DNA of 64,000 bases from Pocillopora verrucosa (lineage: Eukaryota; Cnidaria; Anthozoa; Scleractinia; Pocilloporidae): the NCBI RefSeq assembly GCF_036669915.1, contig NC_089313.1, positions 12,356,292 to 12,420,291 on the forward strand, written 5' to 3'. The translations under genes were made by a program, and so were the position numbers. How positions within the stretch are numbered: the stretch's first letter is position 1; each line of letters opens with the position of its first letter. The notes under the pieces are model-generated. The model was given only the letters and a program-made list of their open reading frames with translations, was not told the origin of the DNA and ran no database searches. Of the stretch, positions 49,337 through 60,895 are shown piece by piece.

Positions 49337-49669
49337 CTACAGGAGAAAATAAGCAGGAATACTCTAGTTTTCACTTGTGTTGAGGTTTAAGCTAAGTTGA
49401 CTTCCAATTCAATTGGGAAAAAGAGCAAATGTAAGAAGCATCATAGCTCAACCGGGGTTGGCTGCATTTTACTAAAGGTGACTTTCATCATAGAAGCCGG
49501 AGAAAATTCGATAAACATTCAATACTTTTTGATAACAAATGCAGCAATGCTACGGTAGCAAACATAACTACGCCCCATATGTGGTATCTGGCCTCATAAC
49601 TTGGTGAAAGGCGATTTAAATGATAAAAGAAATCCATTGGATACAAAGTTTATTGACTCAAAATAACAG

Positions 49670-49729
49670 CGACCCCGCCAGGATTTGAACCTGGAATCCC
49701 CTGATTCGTAGTCAGATGCCTTATCCGTT
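49670..49729 (-). pseudogene. tRNA-Arg(ACG) 3' part, truncated
   Basis: The T arm, anticodon arm and part of the D arm match the tRNA at 23518-23590. The 5' acceptor half is replaced by unrelated sequence from about 49730, the left end of an insertion. Confidence 0.85.
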
Positions 49730-50820
49730 AAGCATTGAGTTCCAAATGGAAACTGAAATAATTCCCACATCGGTTCTTTTCTCAGACCATGCAAACCTTG
49801 TTTATTTCACGTTGTGGTCATAGAAACGACGGCTTAGAAATGTACAAAGTTCTAAAATGCACGCGCTAAGCTATTGTTTTGCCCATGTAATCTTTTGTAT
49901 TGCCACGTCTTCGTAGCCCTCTTATTAGTTTGCTTGAGGTTCCTAAATACACTGTAAGTTTATTAAGTAACTTAACACATCAACTGACAGTTGAACCATA
50001 AAAATTTTGGGAATTTGTGTTGGTATTCTGGTTCGATTTTTTAAAATTGAAGAGGTAGCTATGTGTTGAATCAAAACTCTATAAAAAAATCTACAAATGA
50101 ACGAAAAATGTTTTTTCTAAGAGATTTATCACTACTCGGAAGGGAAAAGTTTGAATTGTTTGTGATTCAAGTCGTTTAAAATGTTGTGCAATAAGAACAA
50201 CAATTCGTATGAAACTGTAACGGTGAAGCTGATGACATTATATATTGGAGACATTATATATTGGAGAATTTCGCATGTTATCGTATCGTGATACAGTTTA
50301 GATATTGAACCATTGGAAATTATTATTTTTATTCTGGTTCAATTTCAGTAAGAAGCAAGAGATTACAAACTATTTATAATCTCTTATTAAATGAATATTG
50401 CAAATATATTCAACTATTTGTCCATAGACGTCTTGCCCAAACGCCATCTTTTCCAGGACGAGAAGAGATTTAACCTTTTACCCAAAAATTATCCCCAAGA
50501 AATTGCACCGATAGCTCACGGGTACCTTTGTCAGTTGCCTTGATCGCCAAAATTTTCCAGAACTCCGAGAAATCTGGGCTCTGACGAATCACACCTTTTA
50601 CAACCTGCGGTACTTCTTGCTAGGATCTACTGCATTCAAAGCACCGCTCTCTTGTGTAAACAAATAACTCAAAAGATTGTATCCCAAATGCAAGATTTTC
50701 CTCACTCCAGTCTTTCCGTCCTGTCAGCTTTCTCAGAAACATGAGATTTGAACCAAAAATCTTAATCGCTCCCGCTGTTTGAAATGCCGGGTCAAACTTT
50801 TCCCCAGAGTCCGCAATGAA
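49730..50820. other. Insertion of about 1.1 kb interrupting the array unit
   Basis: Sequence on the left ends inside a tRNA gene, and array homology resumes at 50820 (resembling 49423 onward). The interior is AT-rich and unlike the rest of the array, and contains the ORF at 50485-50824. Confidence 0.55.
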
Positions 50821-50824
50821 GCCT
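50485..50824 (-). pseudogene. Unidentified protein-coding remnant in the insertion
   Basis: Reads on the minus strand from a TTTTCCTAG at the insertion edge: GFIADSGEKFDPAFQTAGAI, then KLTGRKDWSEENLAFG, FELFVYTRERCFECSRS, one TAG stop (about 50620), and the same frame stays open for some 46 further codons (SPDFSEFWKILAIKATDKG) to a second stop. Amino-acid composition looks like a real globular protein. Family not recognised; probably part of a gene or element carried in by the insertion and disabled by one stop. Confidence 0.4.
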
Positions 50825-51041
50825 AGGAAAACAAGCAAATGTGACAGGCATAATAACTCCACCGGGAGGGGTTGCATTTCACGAAAGGATGACTTGTATT
50901 ATAGAAGCCGGAGAATATTAGATAAACGTTCAAATCTTTTTAAAAGCAAATGCAGCAATTCTACTCCAGCAAACTTAACTATGCCTCACCTGTGGTATCT
51001 GGTGAAAGGCAATTAAAATGATAAAAGAGTCAAAATAACAG

Positions 51042-51114
51042 CGATTCCGCTAGGATTCGAACCTGGAATCCCCTAATTCGTAGTCAGATGCCTTATCCGT
51101 TGGGCCACGGGGCC
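51042..51114 (-). pseudogene. tRNA-Arg(ACG)-like, probably decayed
   Basis: 73 nt with anticodon ACG. Acceptor 3' strand is CGGAATC against GGCCCCG, giving two mismatches; the T stem has CCTAG against CCAGG, another mismatch; the anticodon stem is weakened. Boxes A and B remain. Confidence 0.7.
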
Positions 51115-51796
51115 TTTCTTGAGACAGATGAGTGTCAAAGCATAGAACCCTACTGAAGAAAGCAGCAATTCTCCTGCAGGTGTAGAGGAGGCTTAATCGC
51201 TCCGTTATGCCAAAGTAAATATTTATTTATATTTTTCGTTCTAGACGTTTCTCTCTTTTTTTTTTCCACTAGATTTTTCTCGATTCTCTGCACAAGGATA
51301 AAATAAGCAGAGCATGATTTAACCGTAGAAAAAAAGTAAAATACTTCTGTAAACACTGACAACAAGCTCGACTTTTGTTTGATATTGCGAAATTCTAAGA
51401 TAAACACTGGATCACGTCTTTCCCTCTGGAATATGTGAGAGTACGTCTCCTTCATTTTCTTTTCATCATCCTACATAATCACATTGATTTGACTCTTCTT
51501 TGAGGAGAACAGAAATCATCAATGATCAGTGATAAATTAAACCAATTTCCATGGTAGATACGGAAGGATTTCCGGTGGAGGTATTATTTCACCAAAGGAT
51601 TACCAATGTCGTATATTATAGAATTCGAAGCCGGAATCAGAATGCAAAGACAAATAACTTGTTTGAAAAGCACGTGTAGCGATGTTCTTCTACCAAACAT
51701 AACTTTATTTCTTATCCAGACTAATAACTTCATGAAAGCGATTAAAAGGATGAAAGAAATTCAGAAGATACAAAGATTATTTCGCCAAAACAACAG

Positions 51797-51869
51797 CGAC
51801 CCCACCAGGACTCGAACCTGGAATCTCCTGATTCGAAGTCAGATGCCTTATCTATTGGGCCACGGGGCC
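51797..51869 (-). tRNA. tRNA-Arg(TCG)
   Basis: 73 nt on the minus strand. Acceptor GGCCCCG / TGGGGTC pairs fully with two G-U pairs; anticodon loop CTTCGAA gives TCG; T arm CCAGG-TTCGAGT-CCTGG is intact. Highly similar to the ACG gene at 23518, differing in the anticodon and a few stem positions. Confidence 0.9.
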
Positions 51870-51959
51870 TTTCTTGAGACAGATGAGTGTCAAAGCATAG
51901 AACCCTACTGAAGAAAGCGGCAATTCTCCTGCAGGTGTAGAGGAGGCTTAATCGCACCG

Positions 51960-52991
51960 TTATGCCATAGTGAAGACGTCGTACATCAGAAACTGTTAAC
52001 ATGTCGACTTTTGGGGAAAACGTTAGAGGAAATAAATGAAAATTGATAAACGTTTAAAGATAAACGGCACCGTTTTACCTCACGACACCATTAACTGACA
52101 TCTTAACTCACTAAATGCAAGCGCGACTACAATCTTGAGAAACTTCACCCCGGCAACCCGGGGTTGTGAGATTGTATGTAAACGCGCGCCATTTTTCTAC
52201 CACGGCTAGGCGGGTTACATCACCTATCTGGGGTCCCTCACCTCCATGTTAACAGGCCCTAGCATAGGATAAAACACGTATTTCGTTTTCGCTCGTGAAT
52301 TTGTTCCTTTCTACAAATATCAGCATTCTTTTCGTTCTATGCAAAGGGTAATTTCTGAGTTTCTGCTCAAACTAAATCAGTTACCCTATTTCCTCGAATA
52401 GGCGCCCGGATGCTTATTTAACATTTCGGCTTAAATTTGAGGGGAGGTTATTTTTAACCGTTAGGCGTATTAAAAGTTAATCGCAAAACATTACCGTAAA
52501 AACCGTTAGTCGTAAAAGCCATCACCCCTAAAGTCTTTTGGAGTTATTTTGTTTTCGGTATTTTCACCTTCGTGATCGCTGGCACTCTGGACATGGAGTA
52601 AGAATTCTTTAAACAATGTACTAAATGTTCGCACATTTTCCTTTGGACGAAGGAAACCCGCTCAATGACATCAATTATTCTGCTGTGAAGGGTTCTATGT
52701 ACATCGTTGTCCGCTGATATTTCCCGTGTTATCCATTATCGATTTGACATTATAAAAACGTTATAATGGCCAACTATAGTTGGTTTCAACAAAATTCTAG
52801 TGCCCAGACTTAATACTTCAAATCCGGCGTGATGCCACAAAGTGACGGCATAAACACGTTACCATGCAACTAGTCATAAACAAATCGAAACTTTGTTTCG
52901 CACTAAGAGCTCAGTTCATGCTATAGCACCGTGAAAGAGAATGCATTTTTCTAGTTTATCGAATGCTTTGAATGAAGACATCAGTTACAAA
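51960..52991 (+). repeat. Array unit 5' block upstream of WFD copy 5
   Basis: Starts ttatgccatagtgaagacgt, like the left edge of the window, and includes the cacctatctggggtccctcac block (about 52220) and the TATA-like box at 52751. Confidence 0.6.
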
Positions 52992-55900
52992 ATGAACAAA
53001 AACAACTCAGGTGAAAAAGAGTCTGTGAGGAAATCCAGGTCCGCGAGAATATTTGATGAAGAAGTCAATGTCACAAATCGTTCTGCTGAAAATTATCATG
53101 AGCCTTTAGAGGCCTCACATGGGGCACGGATTATGGCTAATGAGGTGGGCGTTTCTCATCATTACACTTCTTTTTTCTTTTCTTAAAAAGTAGGTTTAGT
53201 TATTGTAAAAGTTACAATTTGTTATCCGAAGGAGCAAGAAAAAAGGAAGGTCAAGTGATTTTAAAGGCAAACGCGCAAGACTACCTGATTCAATATATAA
53301 GCTTTGAAAATAGGTCGTAATTAGTTCCGATTTGACTTGTAAAACGGTTCCTCCAAAATTAGCTCAATTTTAAGTCCGTCCAACATTGGAGAAACATTCA
53401 ACGCAACTAGAACTTTTCTGCATTTAAGGCGTTCAGGTAAATGAGTTTGAAAATTTTTTTCTTCGTGGAGAGATGAAAAAGCGCGCGCAAATGAAATTTT
53501 TAGATTATGACGCCACTCTTCGACATTCCACCATCTTCAAGCTGGATAAAAAAGTTGATAGTGCTTTGTATCCCAGCTTTTTTGCTCTCGTTAATTAAGA
53601 AATCAATATGTTGGCAAATTTTTTTTCAGTCTGCGAGAGAAAAGGAACAACTAACACAGAAGATCATCTACCTTGAAACTGAGATTAACGGTTAGTTTTA
53701 TGCGGTAACGCATGCATGAAAAGAAAAGTGCGCGCGGACTAGGGAGCCATTTTTCTAAGAGTTTCCGATGCTCCACTGATAATAAGTCGTTTACCCCCTC
53801 CCCCCTCCCTACTGCTTCTCGTTCCGTCATAAATAGTTCCGTTTCTTGTGTTTTCCCAGTTTACCTTATCACTCAAACCTTGAATTTGTTCAATCTAATA
53901 TTCTAAGTACTTAAAATATTCATTTGTTTTTTAACAGCTAAAGAGAAGCAGATCGCCTTTCTTAAACAAACTCTCTTCGGGACAGACAAAGACATTGCTG
54001 ATCTCAAAGGAAAACTGTCCCAGCTAAAACAAACTGTGCAAAGAACTCAATCTGATTTTGTCAAGCAAATGGCATCAATAGACAAAAAGCTACAGGAGGC
54101 AAGGAAGAACATTGCCGAGCTCGAGGGGGGCTTTAATTTTACTACCCAGAAGAATAAAACGGAAGTAGAAGAGTCCCGGAGCAAACCACAAATATTTAAT
54201 GGTGAGTATGTAAATTTAGATGGCGTCGTATCAACTGAGTGGTGACAACGCGGTTGATACGACTGCCTTGTTTTTTATGAACTCATTTTTTGTTCCAGGG
54301 AAGCGTTATGGGACGTAGCTGGAGAGGAAAGAGGGGTCTGCATCATCTTTTACTAAAAACAAATATTTTTATTTCATTAACTGTTCTTCTATGCACTTTT
54401 ATTTTTATTTCTGCTTCTTTTTTTTTTATTTTCTAAACTAGGCAAAGCTTACTTTGACCTTCAACAATCATGGTTTGACACTGCATCCAACAACGGTGGA
54501 TGTTTCAAAGTTGAAAACTTTCCAGTTAGCGCAAAAGATCTTCAAACCATAAGGAATGTTAAATCCTCTTCAAGGGCCTTCACTGAGCAAGCTAAAGGTA
54601 TGAAGAAGGAAACTTGTAAATTACCATTCCTCTACAGTCCACACCTGCGCGAAAGTAGTGCAGTCTTAAGAGTCACAAAACAGTTAGATACTCAGAATTG
54701 ATAACATGTTCTTCCATATATCAGCTTTGATTTTTTAATCATCTTTCATTTAGGCAAAGATTGTTTTGATTTTCAACCGTCATGGTTTGACACTTTATCA
54801 AAAAACGTTGGATGTCTTCAGGTTGAAAACGTTCCACTTAAAGCAAAAGATCTTGAAGCCATGAAGAAAGGTATGTAGATGGAAACTTTAAAATACGATT
54901 CTATATAGGTGATAGTCCACATCTGTGCGAAGTAGTGTCTTCTGAGCGTGAAGAACCTTTTAAGCCAATTAGAATTGTCAATGTACCCTTCAGCTTTAGT
55001 ACTTTTGCAATGTACTGGCCTGACTCTAATTCAGTGAGCAACTTCATGAGGTGTTACATCATACAAAAATAACACAGATTCCTCTGGTATTATGCTGAAC
55101 TTAGAAAGCTTAAGGCGTAAAAACGAACGCATATCCCTGCTTCCAACTTTGTTCAAGCTCAGGCTGTGATGATTTCTGCTGCAGTCAAGACTCGTGACTT
55201 ACCCACTCAGATCAATCATTTTTCAGAGGAGGTAGCTTTAATTGAAGAGTTAGCTTGTTCTTTTATCGAGTGCTCAAGGTCACGGTTTTTGCGGCGGTTC
55301 AGAAAAAGTGTTTCCCTGAAATTAATTCAGTTTTGGTTCGGTAAGCTAAAATCTTAGGTATCTTTATGTGGAAACGAAATTCTCTACATTGCAATCATAA
55401 AACAAAACTTAATTTATCTTTTATCTAGGCAAAGATTATTTTGACCTTCAACCGTCATGGTTTGACACTCTATCCCAAAATGCTGGATGTCTTGAAGTTG
55501 AAAACGTTCCAGTTAAAGGAAAAGATCTTGAAGCCATGAAGAATGCTAAATCAAACTCAAAGGCCCCCATAGCTGAGCCAGCTAAAGGTATGAAGATGAA
55601 AAATTGTAAAATACCATTCTATATAAGTGATAGTCCACATCTATACGAAGTAGTGTATTCTGAAAGTGACAAACCCGTCTGGTGAACTTCTTTTCCAAGA
55701 TAGCTAGAGGCGTTACAAAACGAACACACATCCCTGCTTCCAACTTTGTTTAAGCTCAAACTGTGACGATTTCTTCTGCATTAAAGACTCGTGACTTACC
55801 CAGTAATTTCAACCCTTTTTCGGAGGAGGTAATTTAATTAAAAAGAGTCAGCTTGCTTCCTTTCTCAAGATCACGGTTTATGCGGCGGTTTAGAAAAGTG

Positions 55901-56662
55901 TCTCGCTCAATTTAACTCACTATGGTTTGGTAAGCTAAAAATCCCAGGTATCTTTATGCTTAAACGAAATTCTCAGCATTGCCATCATAACTAAAACAAA
56001 AATTGATTCATCTTTTATCTAGGCAAAGATTATTTTGACCTTCAACCATCATGGTTTGACACTCTATTGGAAAACGCTGGATGTCTTGAAGTTATAAACG
56101 TTCCAGTCAAAGCAAATGATCTTGAAGTCATGAAGAATGTCAGATCGAATTTAAAGGCCTGCACTGAGCTAGCTAAAGGTATGACTAAGAAAACTTGTAA
56201 AATACGATTGCACATATTTAGTTTTAGTGACAAACCAGTTCGACAACTAGAACTGTCAATGTACCCCTCAGCTTTGGTACTTTCGCAAAGTCCTCGCCCA
56301 ATCTTTTTTTAACTGTCTGGGGAGTCCATATTCTTACCATCACCCATTAGATCCTGTTCTGTCAAGCACTGTTTCCAGTGGGAAAAAAATAGTAACCTGT
56401 AAAATGCCTGTTATAAGCTCCCTGAGTTCAAACATTGTCGTAAGACCTCGTAAGGTGTTAGCCAGTAAGACAATATACGGAAGTAAGTGTAGTGCTGTTC
56501 AGTAAATAAAATGCCAAAAATAAACCTGTCAATAATTTAGCATTGTGTTAACTGTAGTGCTACCTTTTCTTTCGTTTGACTTAAAATCGTGACATTGACT
56601 CGGATTCTCCTTACTCAACAGATCATCGTCAATGTGGGCGACACAGTCTTTTATCTTTTTAA
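52992..56662 (+). CDS. Coiled-coil protein with four WFD cassettes, copy 5 (intact, 368 aa)
   Basis: Eight exons: 52992-53144, 53630-53690, 53938-54201, 54442-54597, 54754-54870, 55429-55587, 56023-56178, 56622-56662. All have GT-AG borders and consistent phases, giving 1107 nt with no internal stop. Residues 1-51: charged N-terminus ending SHGARIMANE. 52-160: Lys/Glu/Gln-rich coiled coil (EKEQLTQKIIYLE; ADLKGKLSQLKQ). 160-356: four cassettes of 52, 39, 53 and 52 residues with pattern FDxQxSWFDTxxxNxGCxxV, then NxPxxAKDLEAM. Tail DHRQCGRHSLLSF. No signal peptide or membrane segment. An in-frame ATG at 52941 would extend the N-terminus. Family not recognised. The cassette exons are symmetrical (phase 1-1), so copies can be added or lost without breaking frame, as the paralogues show. 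Confidence 0.65.
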
Positions 56663-57039
56663 TTGGTTAATAACTTCAAAGCCGGGCGTTGTTTATTACT
56701 CTGAGTTCGTTATATTTCATCGTCATTTGAAAACTTTTGTAAGAAAATAAATCAAACAAATGTGTAAAGGTATAAATATTTCAACTTTCAGAACGTCATT
56801 TCTTAAAGTTTTTGTAAATATGTATGCAGCATTGTCAAATTTGATAATTATTTGGTGAGTGCTGACCAAATTTGTCAGAGTTGTTTGTCTCGTTTTTATT
56901 CAAATAAACATGAGATGCAAATGAAGTATATACTTTTGAAGATAATATCAGTTTGAAAAAGTATGCCGGGATATGTTTGCATTAAGATAGGTACTGGCAA
57001 ACTGTTGGGCAAACTTCTTGCTAATGGAGATAATTTCAG

Positions 57040-57264
57040 CTATGTAAATGTTGTCTGTTCACAAATGTGATTGAAGCGACTGAAAACAAAAAGAACACAG
57101 AGTACGCTGAATATCAACACTTTTTCCTCCAACCAGACACTGAAATGAGAGCATAACTTTGCATGACTATTGCTAGCTAGAGCCTTACCTTGTATGAAGT
57201 GGTTTGGTCCTCTGAGTTCGGCAATTTTTACTCCAATAACAATCAGTACATCTATACACTGTCG
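57040..57264 (-). pseudogene. CHFR exons 19-20 remnant, right array unit 2
   Basis: Exon 19-like 57264-57189 is open with the PBZ start intact (DCYWSKNCRTQ, then KPLHTR|), and has a good GTAAGG donor. Exon 20-like 57079-57040 ends FNHICEQTTFT-stop. Better preserved than unit 1, but its upstream exon 18 is dead. Confidence 0.8.
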
Positions 57265-58296
57265 CTGTGATAAGAAAGGACATGCGCACAAAGGGTTACC
57301 TTTGGGTTTAAGATAATGTCCTCATCTGTAATCAAATCGATATCAAATTGTAGAACGTAATTGGTTTTCAGCACCAACTGGACAGCTAACGTATCATGAT
57401 TGTACTTCGACGATGTACTAAAGCGATAGTATTTACCTTTTTATTACACCCATTTTGAAATCACTCAAAACAACCAATCAGATGTCAAGGCTCGTTTAAA
57501 GTAATCAATCAAATTGCAGGAAAATGAAAGACAAAGAGTATCATGTGGCAAATTTTGCAACTTTTTTTTCCAAAACTGTTACTTCCCCCTCCCCCCACCC
57601 CCCAAAATGGATGAATTTAATTTCAGACCGGCTCAGTAATACATTAATAAAATATTCGACCTGATCAAGTCCTGTATTTGGGCGATTTCAAAATAGATGT
57701 AATAAAGTGGTAATTGAACCTCGTGTTGTGCAACTTTGGTCTGAAATCATACTTGTGATTTCAAATCGAACTCACGCTGCACGCTCGTTCGATTTTAAAA
57801 TCACGCATAATTTCAGCCCAAATTGCACTCAATTTAGTCCAATTACCATTATAAAGTTGGGTGTCGAAAGTAATCCGACATCGCTTTGTGATTGGTCCTG
57901 AGAACTTCCACCATTCTCTCAACCAATCAGACGCAGAACTAAAACCAATCACGAAATGGTCGTCCGCGTTTTCCCCGCCCTTTAGGCCGTTTGATTACTT
58001 TTATTTTAAGTTCTCATTGGCTCTTAAAGGTTTTCTCCTTTCGTCTGATTGGTTGCCAGGATAACTTTGGTTTTGGTTTTACGACTTTCAATCGCAAAGC
58101 GCTCTAAATCGCATACTATGTGACTGCGTCCATTTTTAGCATGTTTTCACTTATGAATACGTTTAACTAATGGGTATCTTGTATCTGTAATTTTGTCATA
58201 GTTTTGTTAAGTTGGTGACCAAACTCTGAGTCTACCAATCCTGCCTGCATGTAATCATTAAAGTGATAAAAAAAATCAGAATCTTGAAATGCTTTC

Positions 58297-58413
58297 CAGG
58301 TAGCTGATCCCTTGGCATATCACAACGAAACTAATACGTTAGCTCCTTGCAATTCGGCAATGCACATCAGTAACAAAGCACACTTTCCGAGCTGATGTCA
58401 TGGCTTGCTGCAT
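58297..58413 (-). pseudogene. CHFR exon 18 remnant, right array unit 2
   Basis: Full 117-nt length but two stops (CY-stop-CAL and TY-stop-FR), where exon 18 has CYRCAL and AYQFR. Donor decayed to GAAAGC. Confidence 0.8.
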
Positions 58414-58739
58414 CTACAGGAGAAAATAACCAGGAATGCTTTAGTTTTCACTTGTGTTGAGGTTTAATATAAGTTGACTTCCAATTTCATTGGGAAAACG
58501 AGCAAATGTGAGAAGCATCATAGCTCAACCGGGGCTGGCTGCATTTTAGTGAAGGTGACTATCATCATAGAAGCTGGAGAATATTCGATAAACATCCAAT
58601 ACTTTTTGATAGCAAATGCAGCAATGCTACGGTAGCAAACATAACTACGCACCCACATGTGGTATCTGGCCTCATAACTTGGTGAAAGGCGATTTAAATG
58701 ATAAAAGAAATCCATTGGATTATTAACTCAAAATAGCAG

Positions 58740-58805
58740 CGACCCCGCCAGGATTTGAACCTCCTGATTCGTAGTCAGATGCCTTATCCGTTGGGTCACG
58801 GGGCC
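58740..58805 (-). pseudogene. tRNA-Arg(ACG) with T-arm/variable deletion
   Basis: Seven bases are missing between the T arm and the anticodon stem (aacctcctgattc for aacctggaatcccctgattc), so the T stem cannot form. Confidence 0.8.
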
Positions 58806-59528
58806 TTCCTTAATAAAACTGGTGAAAGCGTGGAAAAGGCGTGAATTACACTCAAAAATGAAATCTACTCCCATCAAGAAACAACTCATTCATTAAACTC
58901 TTATTCCTTATGCTTTTGATGTTGAAGTTGTTTGTATACAAGGCCTGAGAAATAAAATATTTATATTTGTCGTTCTGGTTGTTTCTCTTTCTTTTTCTAC
59001 CAGATTTTCTCTCGATTCTTTACACAAAAATGAAAGAAGCAGAGCATGATTTAACCGTAAAAAAAAAGTAAAATACTTTTGTAAACACTGACAACAAGCT
59101 CGACTTTTATTTGATATTGCGAAATTCTAAGATAAACCCTGGATCACGTCTTTCCCTCTGGAATATGTGAGAGTACGTCTCCTTCATTTTCTTTTCATCG
59201 TCCTACATGATCACATTGATTTGACTCTTCATTGAGGAGAACAGAAATTATTAATGATCAGTGATAAATTAAACCAATTTCCATGGTAGATACAGAAGGA
59301 TTTCCGGTGGAGGTACTATTTCACCAAAGGATGATGTATGTCGTATATTATAGAATTCGAAGCCGGAATCAGAATGCAAAAACAAATAACTTGTTTGAAA
59401 AGCACGTGTAGCGATGTTCTTCTACCAAACATAACTTAATTTCTTATTCAGCCTAACGACTTCATGAAAGCAATTAAAAGGATGAAGGAAATTCAGAAGA
59501 TACAAAGATTATTTCACCAAAACAACAG

Positions 59529-59564
59529 CGACCCCACCAGGACTCGAACCTGGGCCACGGGGCC
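59529..59564 (-). pseudogene. Collapsed tRNA-Arg, acceptor and T arm only
   Basis: 36 nt remain of a TCG-type gene: cgaccccaccaggactcgaacctggg joins directly to ccacggggcc. The deletion runs between two ctgg/tggg words, suggesting short-repeat-mediated loss of the anticodon and D arms. Confidence 0.8.
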
Positions 59565-60339
59565 TTTCTTGAGACAGATGAGTGTCAAAGCATAGAACCC
59601 TACTGAAGAAAGCGGCAATTCCCCTGCAGGTGTACAGGAGGCTTAATCGCTCCGAAGAAATATTCAATTCACTTTCAGAAAAATTCACCTATGTCGAAGA
59701 GAAAGACTAAACCATAATCCCATTTTAGCTCTCAGTCAATTAGAATCTTCTAATCTATTAGTCCCGGCAGTGTTAAATGATTTTTTTATGCCACTGTGAA
59801 AACATCGTACCGCCAGAAACGGTTAACATGCCGACTGTTGGGGAAAACCTTAGAGGAAAATAAATGAAAATTGATAAACATTTAAAAATAAACGGCACCG
59901 TCTTACCTCACTTCGCTATTAAGTGACATCTAAACTCACTAAATGCAAGCGCGACTACAACCTCGAGAAACTTCACCCCGGCAACCCGGGGTTGTGAGAT
60001 TTATGTAAACGCGGGCCATTTTTCTACCACGGCTAGGCGGGTTACATCACCTATCTGGGGGTCCCTCACCTCCATGTTAACAGGCCAATTTCCATGGTAG
60101 ATACAGAAGGATTTCCGGTGGAGGTACTATTTCACCAAAGGATGATGTATGTCGTATATTATAGAATTCGAAGCCGGAATCAGAATGCAAAAACAAATAA
60201 CTTGTTTGAAAAGCACGTGTAGCGATGTTCTTCTACCAAACATAACTTAATTTCTTATTCAGCCTAACGACTTCATGAAAGCAATTAAAAGGATGAAGGA
60301 AATTCAGAAGATACAAAGATTATTTCACCAAAACAACAG

Positions 60340-60375
60340 CGACCCCACCAGGACTCGAACCTGGGCCACGGGGCC
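60340..60375 (-). pseudogene. Collapsed tRNA-Arg, second copy
   Basis: Same 36-nt remnant carried by the 811-bp tandem duplication, so the tRNA deletion came before the duplication. Confidence 0.8.
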
Positions 60376-60895
60376 TTTCTTGAGACAGATGAGTGTCAAA
60401 GCATAGAACCCTAATGAAGAAAGCGGCAATTCCCCTGCAGGTGTACAGGAGGCTTAATCGCTCCGAAGAAATATTCAATTCACTTTCAGAAAAATTCACC
60501 TATGTCGAAGAGAAAGACTAAACCATAATCCCATTTTAGCTCTCAGTCAATTAGAATCTTCTAATCTATTAGCCCCGGCAGTGTTAAATGATTTTTTTAT
60601 GCCACTGTGAAAACATCGTACCGCCAGAAACGGTTAACATGCCGACTGTTGGGGAAAACCTTAGAGGAAAATAAATGAAAATTGATAAACATTTAAAAAT
60701 AAACGGCACCGTCTTACCTCACTTCGCTATTAAGTGACATCTAAACTCACTAAATGCAAGCGCGACTACAACCTCGAGAAACTTCACCCCGGCAACCGGG
60801 GTTGTGAGATTTATGTAAACGCGGGCCATTTTTCTACCACGGCTAGGCGGGTTACATCACCTATCTGGGGGTCCCTCACCTCCATGTTAACAGGC

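Larger units (their letters stand above)
59276..60895 (+). repeat. Tandem direct duplication, 811-bp unit, two copies
   Basis: 59276-60086 and 60087-60895 are almost identical (about four differences seen by eye, including acccta[c/a]tgaag and one missing C). Both begin aatttccatggtagatac and end at ccatgttaacaggcc. The junction places the second start directly after caggcc. Each unit contains a collapsed tRNA and the start of the array 5' block. Very recent event. Confidence 0.9.

Noticed and set aside
51606..51911. 101-codon plus-strand ORF
   Set aside because: It lies antisense across a tRNA gene and array sequence; chance frame.
55166..55357. Repeated ORF MMISAAVKTRDLPTQINHF between cassettes
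   Set aside because: Also open at 63789-63980 and 20951-21214, but it lies in cassette introns, has no phase-consistent splice sites and is broken in other copies. Conservation is explained by recent duplication.
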